Shown here one piece after another: positions 19,619-30,088 of a stretch of 64,000 nucleotides of DNA. Origin of the DNA: Meira nashicola (Eukaryota; Basidiomycota; Exobasidiomycetes; Exobasidiales; Brachybasidiaceae); NCBI GenBank assembly GCA_001600355.1, contig BCJU01000001.1:4278013-4342012 (forward strand), given 5' to 3'. The stretch's first letter is position 1, and each line of letters starts with the position of its first letter. The position numbers were made by a program, and so were the translations under genes. Under the pieces are notes generated by a model. That model was not told where the DNA came from. It did no database searches and was given only the letters and a program-made list of their open reading frames with translations.

Positions 19619-21346
19619 CTATGATGGAGCAGAGATGAGGAAAGATGCTGAAGGACCTTTTTCGTTATAGACAGCTTTTGATGTAACCAAACGTCCAAAC
19701 GGATCGGTAAATGCTAATTTGGCATAAATTGTCGCTCCTAAAAAGGGTGCTAGATCCGTTCGATCTTTAAATTCAGCAAAATAATCGGGCGTTTTGATGC
19801 ATCTTGCTGTTGTTGGTTGTGCACCACCTTCAATATCACCTCCCATTCCCGGACTATCACGCGAAGTAGGACCAGCAGAAGCCAAAGCGGAATTCAATCC
19901 TGTACTTCCTCCTCCAAAGCCTGCTAAAGCGGTTGTTCCAGGTGCATTATCAGCATTACTGGCCAAATATGCCTGTGATGCTTTGACGATTGCAGTGTTT
20001 AAATTTGCAATCAATTTTGCCGGTGCTCCTGTAGGTAAAAGAGTTTCCCATAATTGTGGACGACGATCAACATCTACGACACTACTAATTGCAGCAGAAA
20101 TTGTATCCGTTAATGAACGCATAACTGTGAAATCTTCTTGAACATAACCATTGATACCAAAGTCATACTGACCCATAGATCTAACAGGTGATTTAGCCAA
20201 ACTTCCTCGCATGCTCAACAATATGCTTGGGTCCCAAAGAACTTCTGTTGCTTGCAATAATGGGCCTGGTGATACACGAACACGCAAACCTTGGAAGACG
20301 ATTGTCTCTGATCCCTCTTCATCAGTCGCTCCTGCTTGTGCATGACCTGATGTTCCGTCTGCGGCCGTTAATACTTCTGCTTCTGCGGGAACGGAAACGC
20401 CTGTCTCTTCGCTTGTCTTATTTGCAGCTTCTAGAGCAGCTTTATTTTTCCTTTCTTGTTCTTCAATTGCCGCCTTCTCACGTCCAGCTACCAATGCAGC
20501 CGCAACATCAAATTCTGCTTCATCCTCACGATGTCGCCCACGAGCATGAGCACCTTCTCCTTCTCCACCTTGACCTGCAGCTCGTACTTTACCTTCTTTG
20601 ATCAATTCAACAGCCAATTCGAATAATCTAATGGCAAGTAGATCGCCAGCACTTTCTTGATCGACATTGGCAGTGCTTCTTGCGGAACGAGTTGCATCAA
20701 GTTTGATTAAAGCTTGTACTACACTTTCATCTCTGCTCAAAAGATGGGCAAGATATAAAGCGATATGCCGTATTCCAACGCTTGAACGTTGAACGGCAGT
20801 ATGAATTACACCAACATTTTCCATTACTGGTGAAACTGTGCAATTTTCCCAACCAAAGTCTACCACAGTTGAAGTTAGAGCACCAGCAGCGTAAGAACTT
20901 AAAAGAGGTTCTTCAGCAATAATCAAGCTTGGAACGTTGAAGTTTTCAAATAAGATACGAGTGGCATATGCTTGATCATCTCGCGAAAGATTTGGAGGTA
21001 AAGAGACAAGTAAAGGACAATCATTTTGCGAAACTCGAAGGTGTAATTGATTGAGAAGGATATGTCGCCAAACAGCCAGAAGAGCATTCCAATCTTTCAC
21101 TTTCCCACCTCTAATAGGATAAATGACATCAATCCTTTCATGTCTTGCAATCAAATCGTCCAATTCTGTTCCTACAATGTATTCGTTTGAATCAAATGTT
21201 GATGAAGTAGAAGTGTTATCTCTCCTTCCTACTCGAGTTGGAATTTGAACATATGGACGTTGAAATAATTCATATATTCCATGAACAGCTCTTGTCCAAC
21301 GTGCACCTGTTGTAAGAATTATAATTCGATCTTCCCTTGGCGGCAT
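19619..21346 (-). CDS. ARP9: Actin-related protein, Arp9-like (SWI/SNF-RSC subunit)
   Basis: Uninterrupted ORF of 575 aa. The N-terminal half shows a degenerate actin fold: ARWTRAVHGIYELFQRP, VGTELDDLIARHERIDVIYP, PLLVSLPPNLSRDDQAYATR and EEPLLSSYAAG. VVDFGWENCTVSPVMEN is the actin phosphate-2-like segment without the usual G-T/G-G residues, so it probably does not hydrolyse ATP. An inserted Ala/Glu-rich low-complexity region spans about 255-345. ALAGFGGGSTGLNS replaces the actin GG-xx motif. In yeast Arp9 pairs with Arp7 in the SWI/SNF and RSC remodellers. Arp9 is my best match, but other nuclear Arps are possible. Divergent with MON2. Confidence 0.72.
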   Translation of the reverse strand: MPPREDRIIILTTGARWTRAVHGIYELFQRPYVQIPTRVGRRDNTSTSSTFDSNEYIVGTELDDLIARHERIDVIYPIRGGKVKDWNALLAVWRHILLNQLHLRVSQNDCPLLVSLPPNLSRDDQAYATRILFENFNVPSLIIAEEPLLSSYAAGALTSTVVDFGWENCTVSPVMENVGVIHTAVQRSSVGIRHIALYLAHLLSRDESVVQALIKLDATRSARSTANVDQESAGDLLAIRLFELAVELIKEGKVRAAGQGGEGEGAHARGRHREDEAEFDVAAALVAGREKAAIEEQERKNKAALEAANKTSEETGVSVPAEAEVLTAADGTSGHAQAGATDEEGSETIVFQGLRVRVSPGPLLQATEVLWDPSILLSMRGSLAKSPVRSMGQYDFGINGYVQEDFTVMRSLTDTISAAISSVVDVDRRPQLWETLLPTGAPAKLIANLNTAIVKASQAYLASNADNAPGTTALAGFGGGSTGLNSALASAGPTSRDSPGMGGDIEGGAQPTTARCIKTPDYFAEFKDRTDLAPFLGATIYAKLAFTDPFGRLVTSKAVYNEKGPSASFLISAPS

Positions 21347-21867
21347 TTTTGTTGTTGCTATGGTTCAAGAAGAAAGTGTAAACGCGATGATGGATGCATT
21401 TAACAATCTAGACTATATGTAATTCGAACGCGTCTTGGAATCTTTGGCGTATAGCTTTCTAAGAAACAAGAGCGTGCACGTGTAAATGAGTAGAATTACC
21501 AAGCATGGTAATCATGAAAGAATGTAATGACTATGAAGCAAGAGTGTTTTTGAAGAAATCATTCATCATCCTTATTCATACATTTATAGGAATGCATTGT
21601 ATAATCTTCTCATCACTCTTTTTTTTTACACGCTGTGCCAAATTACTCTTTTTTTAGCCTTTTGATTCGTGTGGCTTGGTGCTAAAATTTAAGGCGTTCT
21701 TAAGGAGACCCCGTGCGAGCAACAAACAACGTGGACCCAGGTAGAGACTTCTTTCATCTTCATAACCATCAAAATTGTATCACTCAAAACGGAAAACACA
21801 GATAATCTGAAAGGCGATCAAGCCTTGCCTTCTAGTTTTCTGAAAAACTCAAACTTGTTTTTCAAAG
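21347..21867. other. Divergent promoter region, ARP9-like and MON2
   Basis: About 520 bp between two divergent housekeeping starts, with T-rich runs near 21618-21626 and 21650-21656. No ORF or structured RNA supported. Confidence 0.45.
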
Positions 21868-24800
21868 ATGTCACAGCTATTGTTGTCTGAATTGACTGCA
21901 TTATCATCAGAATCAAAGAGAAAAAGTCCAGATGTTCGAATAGCAAGTGATACTGCATTATCATCTTTACGTTCCAACGGTGATGCTCTTTTGGCAGCAA
22001 AGGGTGAAAAAGCAATTCAACTAAAAGATAACACACTTTTGCAACCTATCATACTCGCTTGTCAAGGTAAGACATCAACTCCAAAAGTAGTTGGAATTGC
22101 AGTTGGTTTATTACAAAGGGTTATTGGATTACGCATCGTGCGAGATGAAGATTGTCCGGAATTAGTGAATTTGCTGGGACACGTTACAGAATCAAGAAAT
22201 GATGTAGAGGTACATCTCAAAGTATTACAAGCTGTATCAAGTTTATTGAGCGGATATGAATCAATACATTATGACGTTCTTGCTCAAACTTTACGTTTAT
22301 GCTTCAATTTGCAAGAAAGCCGAATTAGGGTAGTAAGCTCAACGGCATCAGCAACTTTACGTCAAGCAGTAATGACAGTTTTTGAAAAAGTGAAAGATGA
22401 AGATCGAATTCTGAATGCAATCAAATCTGGAGGGGAAGATGCAGCAGCCTCTGCACCGTTGGCAACAATGACCGTTCCGTTACCGGGTACTTCTGAATCT
22501 GTCACTTTATTTCCATGTTCTCGTGATGCATATTTGATCATATCAGATTTGAATGCACTTGCAAATAATGATCAAAGTACATTCCTTGGCTTACAATCAC
22601 TACCAAGAACATTTACGTTGGAATTGATCGAATCAATCTTGACCAATCACGCCCATCTATTTCGCCCAGATATCCATCCAGAATTACTTTTATGCTTACG
22701 ACAATCAACTTGCCCATTGCTCATCAAAGCATTCAATGAACAGCCTTCTTTTCCGACAACGCTACGACTTATACGATTATTGTTCGTCTTGTTACGCCAA
22801 TTTAGTGGAGAATTAGTTGTCGAAGTAGAAATATTGATGAGCATCTTGTTGCGCTTTATTTCACAACCTTCCGATTCAAATAGGCGAATTTCCTCATCTT
22901 CCGAAGCAGTTGCATCTTCTCAAGAGCATATACCGCCATGGCAGCGTGTTTTGGCGATCGAAGCAACCAGAAGTTTATGCTCAGATGGCATCCTAATGCG
23001 CAATCTGTGGAAGTGGTTCGACAGCAAGCCCAACTCTACCGCCATATTTACACAATTAGTCGATACATTGCATAATCTCGCGACAGAGAGACCGAATCTG
23101 ATCGGCATAGCAGACGCTTCATTTCAAATGGACGAATCAGCATCAAAGAGTCACAAAGATAACACCAAAGGAGAAGGAAGAAGGAGCTCTTCAGGCATCT
23201 ATAATGCTGCTGCAGAAGTTGCAAGTGTTGCTATTGGATTGAAGAGTAGTACAGATGTATCAGCTATGAGTGCTATTGGATTAAGTCAGACAAGTGTGCC
23301 AAGTGTACAATTGATCGATCAATTGGACAAGTCAGATGCACCTCAAGTACCTTCAACTTATATCTACCTCTTGGCTTTGCAAGCATTAGTGCATTTAGCG
23401 CAATCATTGTCAGCATTTGCGCTGCCGGTTTATTCTCGTTTCGTGAACACTCGTCCACGCTCTGCACCTAGAGCACCTCCATCTCTCGATTTCTCTTCGC
23501 TATCAGAACAAGATCGTAATGAAACGACAATAGTACGTGATATGGTACAACAATGTTGGGCTCCTTTACTGGACAGTTTCACTTTCTTCCTTTCGGCTAA
23601 ATGTGACGACTTTTTGTTTGCAGAAGTTCTGATCGCATTAAGGAATTTCACTAATTCGACTGGAGCACTTGGTTTAGTCTCACCTCGGGACGCCTTGATT
23701 GCTTCTTTGACTCGATTTGCCATTCCTAAAACAGTGATGGTACGTTTATTATCTATGCGTAGTCGTGCATCAGGTAATGATGAAGTTGACGCTCATCTAA
23801 GCGAACGGAATGCAGCATGCTTGAAAGCTGTCACGCAAATTGCATATTACCTTTCAGGAAGTTTAGGAAGTCATTGGCGTGATGTGCTGGAAACACTTTG
23901 TGATGCTGAATACATCTTACGAAGGAGTGTTAACAGAAGAAAGAGCTCTGAAGCAGGTGTCACGGGAGAAACAAATACATCTTCAATGTCACCCATCGAT
24001 GCATACAAGCCAAAACCAAGTATGTCATCTATTTCTGCTTTATCTACCATTCCAGCAGGATTTTCATCTGCTGCTGGAATTGACTCAACAACGGGAAGAC
24101 CGGTAGCATTACAAGCGATTGACAATGCTACTTTGTTAAATGATGTCGGAAAAGTGTTTGAAAATACAACTTCTCTTGGTGATATTGCTCTTTTACCATT
24201 CATGGAAGCATTATGCGAATTAGATGCAGATCACGTAGGTTTAGCAGAACATGGCGAAAGGCAAGTACCAGCACCCGTTTTGAACAGAAGTTCTCCACTT
24301 TCTTCTTTGGCAACAGTTTCTATGCTGAACGTTCGAAGATTAGCAGACTCGCCAGAATTAAAGCGAGCATGGGAACTAGTCACGCAACACATGCTCACAT
24401 TAGCATCTAATTATGCATTACGTCCAAGTCTTCGTATGCAAGCTGCTACTGCATTGGACAATTTTATTCTTTCTGCTTTGAATGGACCTTCGAAAGAAGT
24501 AATTGTGAAAGTACAATCTCAATCGATCGAAGTATTAGCAAAGCAGAGTATTTTGGATGGAAGACGAAAATCACCTGTAGATATTGATGTTCGCAAGAAC
24601 GGTATAGAAACCTTTTATACCGTCTTACAAACACATGGACATAGCTTACAGATTGGATGGGAAACATTGTTCTCCGTGTTTGCTGCTACATGTAAGCCAA
24701 TACAATCAGAAGATGATCGCAGCAATATTCCGCTCATCAAAGTCGCCTTCAATGCGATGCAGATCGTTTGTTCGGATTTACTATCAAGACTTGATCAAAA

Positions 24801-27084
24801 TCAATTAAAAGTATGTGTTGAAACTTTGACTCGATTCAGCGAACAGGACGAAGATGTCAACATCTCCCTCACAGCAGGAGGAACATTGTGGGGAATTACA
24901 GCAGAGGTTAGCTCTCGTGCAGGAAAAGGCGAAGGAGAAGAGAATGATACAGATATGAAAGATATGTGGATTTATATCTTGTCAAACGTACGTACACTAA
25001 CAGAAGATGGACGTCTGCAAGTGCGGAATGGTGCTATATCAATTTTGTTCAACATTTTGGATCAGTACGGCAATGTGTTATCGGAGGATGTATGGAAGAT
25101 AAACGTGATGGGCGAAATTCTCTTAACATTACTTGATAGTCTTCACACAAATTCGCAAATCACGACAGATGTCACTTTGAAGAAAGAGTGGGACGAAAGC
25201 CGCGTTCTTGCTTTTACCAGTACAGGAAGAATCATTCGACAAGTATTTGTCGAAAAATTGATCAATGCTACAGATGTTTGGAAACGGCTCCTTATCAACA
25301 TCAAGCAAGGCTTCCTCGTAGGTCCAAGTTCTGTCTCACAAGCCTCAATTCAAGCACTTCATCATATCCTTCAAGTAAGTGGTGTACCATCAACAGAACA
25401 AGCTTCTTCCATAATAGCAGCAATGCGTTCTGCTTGGAGTGTTTGGTGTGAAATCGGTAATAATATTCAAAGCAGCACTGCGAAATTCACCCAAGCTAAT
25501 TTGGTTGCCTACGTGGAAACAGTGACACCATTATATTCTGCTTTGATGACTGAATTAAACTCTGATGAAGTCAACACAATGTTATCTTGCCTCAAAACAA
25601 CATTAATGTATGCAAAGGGAAAGGAACGTGTTTCGGATAGTGAACGTTTGACTGGTTTGCAAGCCAGCATAACCACACGCATTGCTAACTTGCAATTATC
25701 ATCTGTTATCGTTTCGCGTGTTTTGATGGATTTGGCAGAATATTCTTCTTTGGCTTTTGTACCGAACAATGCAAGTGGCGCAACATATCTTGCATTGAAC
25801 AGGTACGCAACAGATCAAATCGTTACATTGTTTGATCAATGGTCAAAAGATAAAGAGGTTTATCGCTCAGGAGCTCTGCAACAAATTTACCTAGCATTAG
25901 CCATTCCGTTGAAGCTTCGATATGATTGTCCCAGAAAACAAATTTCATCTGCAGAAAAAGCGACGCCATTATGGAAAGGTAGTTTGATCGCCTTATGCAA
26001 ATTAGTCAAATCGACATGCGCGAATGTAGATCAAGTTGATATTGGAGAGAATCTCAAGCAAGATATTTGGGCAAGTATGGTATCTGCTTTGGCTGCTGCT
26101 TTGACGGCTGATTGTTCACCTGTTTTAGAAATGAGTGTAGAAGATCAAGATGCAGAAGAAGTGTTTGATTTGATCCTCTTGAGCACTATCGAAAGAGATG
26201 TATGGCCTAAATTGGGAAACGAATACGTACCACAAGATTGTATAGAAACACTTGTCAAAGCTATTCGAGATACGTCAAAGACGGAAAGTGTAGATAATCG
26301 TTTGCAAATTCGTACACCTTCATCGCCCACTCTTTCTAATAGAGCAAGACGTCATTCTACCAGCGTGGAAGAGGATGATGACAAAATGGATAAAGTAGCA
26401 GGCTTGGTGGCAGGATTGAAAGTACCAAGAGAAGCATTTGCGTACTGGTGTTTGGATTTGTTGGTCTTGCTTTGTTCGAAGGAATCGAATGAATCAACCG
26501 ATAGACAATTTCGTCGAACTGCTACAATCTCTTTACCTTTTCTCGTTGAACGATTCTCATCAACTTTGCAAAAGTATATTAATGATACTCGGCTTTATGG
26601 ATCTGCACCTCTTTCAAGAATACGTGATGAAGAAATCAATTATGTTCTGATGAAATTATCCAAGATACAACTCTGGCCGGGATCATTGCAAGCTGCATTG
26701 CAAGACAGGAAAAAGAGTGATGCATTGAATGCTTACTTGAATAATGATGTATCTCAAGACATTTCCATGCTTCATTCAGAACAAGCACTTTTATTCCATT
26801 TATACCCTTCCCTTTGTCAATTTGTCTTTTTTGTTCTTCCACGTCAAGGCGGAAGGAGTACATTAATGACAAAAGCAACTTGTGGCTGTGCGCGGTTATA
26901 TGAACCAATTCAAGGTTTACCTGATGGGTTCGCGTTAGCCAATGTTGGTAGACAATTATTAAATCAAGGAGGAGAGCAATTATCCTCTTCTGAAATCGAG
27001 CAAGGTTTTGTGCCTGCTTTATCAGACCCGCGTTTGTTAGCTTTTGAATTATTGCAAAAGATTGGTAAATCATGGGAACAGTGA
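21868..27084 (+). CDS. MON2: Mon2-like endosome/Golgi trafficking scaffold
   Basis: A single 5.2-kb exon encoding 1738 aa, close to the length of yeast Mon2 (about 1640). The N-terminus LLLSELTALSSESKRKSP followed by IQPIILACQ-type sequence and VVGIAVGLLQRVI matches the DCB region shared by Mon2 and large Sec7 Arf-GEFs. FLGLQSLPRTFTLELIESIL (about 236-255) is the HUS-box region. A C-terminal stretch FAYWCLDLLVLLCS and SLPFLVERFSSTLQKYI matches the Mon2 C-terminal domain. No Sec7 catalytic domain is seen, as in all Mon2 proteins. It works with Dop1 and the flippase Neo1 at the trans-Golgi/endosome. TGTACA at 27096-27101 lies 12 nt after the stop. Confidence 0.88.
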   Translation: MSQLLLSELTALSSESKRKSPDVRIASDTALSSLRSNGDALLAAKGEKAIQLKDNTLLQPIILACQGKTSTPKVVGIAVGLLQRVIGLRIVRDEDCPELVNLLGHVTESRNDVEVHLKVLQAVSSLLSGYESIHYDVLAQTLRLCFNLQESRIRVVSSTASATLRQAVMTVFEKVKDEDRILNAIKSGGEDAAASAPLATMTVPLPGTSESVTLFPCSRDAYLIISDLNALANNDQSTFLGLQSLPRTFTLELIESILTNHAHLFRPDIHPELLLCLRQSTCPLLIKAFNEQPSFPTTLRLIRLLFVLLRQFSGELVVEVEILMSILLRFISQPSDSNRRISSSSEAVASSQEHIPPWQRVLAIEATRSLCSDGILMRNLWKWFDSKPNSTAIFTQLVDTLHNLATERPNLIGIADASFQMDESASKSHKDNTKGEGRRSSSGIYNAAAEVASVAIGLKSSTDVSAMSAIGLSQTSVPSVQLIDQLDKSDAPQVPSTYIYLLALQALVHLAQSLSAFALPVYSRFVNTRPRSAPRAPPSLDFSSLSEQDRNETTIVRDMVQQCWAPLLDSFTFFLSAKCDDFLFAEVLIALRNFTNSTGALGLVSPRDALIASLTRFAIPKTVMVRLLSMRSRASGNDEVDAHLSERNAACLKAVTQIAYYLSGSLGSHWRDVLETLCDAEYILRRSVNRRKSSEAGVTGETNTSSMSPIDAYKPKPSMSSISALSTIPAGFSSAAGIDSTTGRPVALQAIDNATLLNDVGKVFENTTSLGDIALLPFMEALCELDADHVGLAEHGERQVPAPVLNRSSPLSSLATVSMLNVRRLADSPELKRAWELVTQHMLTLASNYALRPSLRMQAATALDNFILSALNGPSKEVIVKVQSQSIEVLAKQSILDGRRKSPVDIDVRKNGIETFYTVLQTHGHSLQIGWETLFSVFAATCKPIQSEDDRSNIPLIKVAFNAMQIVCSDLLSRLDQNQLKVCVETLTRFSEQDEDVNISLTAGGTLWGITAEVSSRAGKGEGEENDTDMKDMWIYILSNVRTLTEDGRLQVRNGAISILFNILDQYGNVLSEDVWKINVMGEILLTLLDSLHTNSQITTDVTLKKEWDESRVLAFTSTGRIIRQVFVEKLINATDVWKRLLINIKQGFLVGPSSVSQASIQALHHILQVSGVPSTEQASSIIAAMRSAWSVWCEIGNNIQSSTAKFTQANLVAYVETVTPLYSALMTELNSDEVNTMLSCLKTTLMYAKGKERVSDSERLTGLQASITTRIANLQLSSVIVSRVLMDLAEYSSLAFVPNNASGATYLALNRYATDQIVTLFDQWSKDKEVYRSGALQQIYLALAIPLKLRYDCPRKQISSAEKATPLWKGSLIALCKLVKSTCANVDQVDIGENLKQDIWASMVSALAAALTADCSPVLEMSVEDQDAEEVFDLILLSTIERDVWPKLGNEYVPQDCIETLVKAIRDTSKTESVDNRLQIRTPSSPTLSNRARRHSTSVEEDDDKMDKVAGLVAGLKVPREAFAYWCLDLLVLLCSKESNESTDRQFRRTATISLPFLVERFSSTLQKYINDTRLYGSAPLSRIRDEEINYVLMKLSKIQLWPGSLQAALQDRKKSDALNAYLNNDVSQDISMLHSEQALLFHLYPSLCQFVFFVLPRQGGRSTLMTKATCGCARLYEPIQGLPDGFALANVGRQLLNQGGEQLSSSEIEQGFVPALSDPRLLAFELLQKIGKSWEQ

Positions 27085-27734
27085 AACACAAAACATGTAC
27101 ATTAGATCAACTTTAATAGATGTGTACAATAGAAACCGTCGGTGTTTGAATTTTAACGTTCATGCACGGCGTCTATCAATTAAAAACAAAAGCAAGACTG
27201 CATAATATCATTGCCGTCGGAATAGCAGAGCGGTGCATTTAAATTGTCCTTTCATTGAGTCTGGTGTTTATACTTGCCCGTCAGATTTCTATTTTTTTTT
27301 TGGTCGCTCTCGCTTCCGAACAAAATTACACAGCCTAACGGACTACGTTTTTGTACGGAGAATAATTTTGAGGCCGTCCAACCGAAGCGGTATTTGGAAC
27401 CCTTTGATTAAATCACGTAATGTCAGAACTTTTTAGAGATACAAAAGAGGATGATATACATTGACTTTTGTGACAACCCTTTCAAGCCACGAATTTTTCG
27501 GGTCAAGAGTAAAATTCCTTCCGATTCTCAAGGAAAATCGGCTTTTTTTTTGTTACGGTCATCCTTAATGGAAAGGACTTCAGGCAAGAGGTGAATTTTC
27601 AAAAAGGGTTCTCCGTCGTGCTCAGCAATGCTTCAACTCTTTTTATTCTACCATCAACAACCACATTTTTCTATACTTCCTGGGAGATCCCTTTACGAAG
27701 AACCCTTAAGCGCATTTATTCGGAACCTACGAAC
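27085..27734. other. Intergenic region upstream of Ser-rich protein gene
   Basis: About 650 bp. It contains TGTACA at 27096-27101 and 27123-27128 just after MON2 and pyrimidine runs near 27290-27301. An open frame continues upstream from 27735 to 27591 but has only a GTG, so I treat it as 5' UTR. Confidence 0.4.
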
Positions 27735-29987
27735 ATGAGAAGGAAAGCAAATAAATCTTTGCCTCCTTTGAACACCAAAACATCTTTTTGTAGGGAGGAT
27801 AGAGTTCGGACTGAGTCTCAAACGCATACACCTACTTTACGTTTTCCTCCCTACCCTCAATCGCCACCTATCGATCGCACAAAATTCAAACATATTGAAT
27901 CCTATGGTGGACCTGGAGGTATTCGCTCCTTTGATGTTAGCGATACCGTCAAATCACCGCCAAACCGTAATCTTCGTCACGTTCGTTCTGCAATTACAAC
28001 AAATGATATCTCAGAACCAATCTTGATTGAAAAGAAAAAATATTCTGCCGATGACCCTTTTCATGCTGCTCAAGAAACAAAGATTGCTTCTAAGCCAATT
28101 TCAGCACCTCAATCGCCAAGATTGTTCAACTTCAATTCGCATTCTCTCGCAAAAGAAGACGGAAAGCGAAATCAAGATTCTCATTCCACCAAAACCAAGC
28201 TGCATCAACGCGGCCGGACGGATCCTTCTGTATCCACATCTACCATCAAATCACGTAATATGCTGGTTCCCAAACGGTGGTCAGCATTATTTTCGTCAAA
28301 GAGTATAAATAACCTGCAAACTAGCCATCCTACATACCCGACCACCCAAACTCATTTCAAAAAATTTGGTAAAGCAAGTAGTCCAAAACCTGACGAAGCG
28401 CTACATCATCGTTTAACAGAAGGTCCGCATGAAATCTCCCACCCCTTCTCAGTTTCAGCTGCAACTGGTTCGGCTCTTGTCAAGACAATTACATCAACAT
28501 CCAACTATGTATCGATGAGTCCAGTTGTCTCTTCAAACAGTGTACTGATTGAGCCATTCGTACACGACGACACTGAACAAGTACAATTCAAGCTTGATCT
28601 TAATGCACGTACACCCGTTTGCAATTCTACACAATCTCTTACGAAAGACAGAACTCCACAGCATCGGCAAAGGAATTCCGTAATAGGCACCCACGATCAT
28701 TTATACCAGCACACCCCATTTAGTGCTCGAAGTTCTGGGCGGTACACTGCCTTTCATGAGCCAATAGAAGATGTCTTGGAAGAATACTTATTGCAAGATG
28801 AAGATGAAGAGCAAGAAACGAAACATGAACAAAAAGAGAGGATTCGAGCTTCTTTCTCAGAGGGCAATTCGTTGTACTACACACCAGGAGAAAACAGCAT
28901 GATTAGCGAATCTCAATCATTTGCAACTTGTTTCACCACTATGGAGGGAAGAGCGTTGAGTGAACGCAGTGCATCAACTCCTGCACTAACACAAGATGGA
29001 GATCGAAGTGCAGCTTCTTCTAAAACAAACGTCTCGGATGCCCATCATATGCGTGATTCAAGCTCACATACTCTAGGATCTGTCAGGTCGAATGATTCTA
29101 CAATTGAAGATTGGGGCAGTAGGCCGGAAGGATTATGTATCGAAACGGGAGATGAAATCTCGACAAAGCTGAAAGCAATGTTAACAGATCAAGGTGAACG
29201 AAATCGACAATCACGATTACGTGCGTGGCGGGAACATGCAAGAAGTGGAAGTCATCGGGAAGCGGCTCTGCAAACACTGTTAGCACATCAGAAGCAACAT
29301 CACCACGAGTATATCGATACACCCATCCAACCAGCTTATCACAGGGTCAGAGTATCTGACTTTCTTCACATCAGAGGCGAAGCGTCGGTAATGACTGATT
29401 TGCAGAGATATTTACAAGCGAGCGGTTCAAACTCCAAAGAAGAACAGGAGAATAACAGTACATCAGATGTCATGGAAGATGACTATGGAAGCACATATCG
29501 AGATTCCACAATGGATGCAACTAGCATACTGGAGAATGACTCAGAATCCGTGGAAATTCGAACTGCATGGCGAGGAAAAGTTGATCAATATAAGAGACTT
29601 GAGAATGGACAAGGTCTTCGCACGACCTATTCAACCGAATCTTTTGATATGCCAAAAAGTGAAGGAAAGCTTATCCCGTCAGATTCTTCGCACAGTCCTG
29701 TCCTTCGGCCAAGCAACATTCCAAGACGGAAACATCCAAAGAAGCCCTCTTTGCTGCAACTCAATGAAGCAGATGAGAACCAAAACTATACCAGAGAAGC
29801 TTCAAAACCTCCTCGAACACCCAAGAATCCGAATAGAGCTGCAACTTGCACGATGGGAGTTCCTTCCGATGCACGATATTTACCTAAATCAGACAGTAAT
29901 ACTACATTGCTAGATGAGACAAAAGATTTTGACCTATGTGCACACCTTTTGCAAAGAGCAAGGGAGAGCAGAAACGATATAAACTAA
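27735..29987 (+). CDS. Large disordered Ser/Thr-rich protein, unknown function
   Basis: I do not recognise a domain. The first ATG of the open frame is at 27735, giving 750 aa. Composition is Ser, Thr, Pro, Arg and Gln rich, with many short proline-directed or basic phosphosite-like segments (PRLFNFNSHS, RRKHPKKPSLLQL), an acidic patch EEYLLQDEDEEQE at about 350-362, and short helical parts such as SRLRAWREHARSG and EIRTAWRGKVDQYKRL. Such proteins are often signalling or cytoskeletal scaffolds in fungi. The ORF is long and uninterrupted, which argues for a real gene. It converges with the PPTase gene at a 101-bp gap containing TGTACA at 30039-30044. Confidence 0.7.
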   Translation: MRRKANKSLPPLNTKTSFCREDRVRTESQTHTPTLRFPPYPQSPPIDRTKFKHIESYGGPGGIRSFDVSDTVKSPPNRNLRHVRSAITTNDISEPILIEKKKYSADDPFHAAQETKIASKPISAPQSPRLFNFNSHSLAKEDGKRNQDSHSTKTKLHQRGRTDPSVSTSTIKSRNMLVPKRWSALFSSKSINNLQTSHPTYPTTQTHFKKFGKASSPKPDEALHHRLTEGPHEISHPFSVSAATGSALVKTITSTSNYVSMSPVVSSNSVLIEPFVHDDTEQVQFKLDLNARTPVCNSTQSLTKDRTPQHRQRNSVIGTHDHLYQHTPFSARSSGRYTAFHEPIEDVLEEYLLQDEDEEQETKHEQKERIRASFSEGNSLYYTPGENSMISESQSFATCFTTMEGRALSERSASTPALTQDGDRSAASSKTNVSDAHHMRDSSSHTLGSVRSNDSTIEDWGSRPEGLCIETGDEISTKLKAMLTDQGERNRQSRLRAWREHARSGSHREAALQTLLAHQKQHHHEYIDTPIQPAYHRVRVSDFLHIRGEASVMTDLQRYLQASGSNSKEEQENNSTSDVMEDDYGSTYRDSTMDATSILENDSESVEIRTAWRGKVDQYKRLENGQGLRTTYSTESFDMPKSEGKLIPSDSSHSPVLRPSNIPRRKHPKKPSLLQLNEADENQNYTREASKPPRTPKNPNRAATCTMGVPSDARYLPKSDSNTTLLDETKDFDLCAHLLQRARESRNDIN

Positions 29988-30088
29988 TTACACATAATCT
30001 ATTAATAATATCCTTTTATTATACATACCCCAACGTACTGTACATGTACTTTTCTTAATTCTACTGGAAGAGCGACTTTTGATGACGA

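Noticed and set aside
19794..20601. 115-aa and 124-aa ORFs antisense to the Arp9-like gene
   Set aside because: Shadow frames of the Ala/Glu-rich part of the real gene; low-complexity translation.
27591..27734. N-terminal extension of the Ser-rich protein
   Set aside because: The frame begins with GTG, and no ATG precedes 27735.
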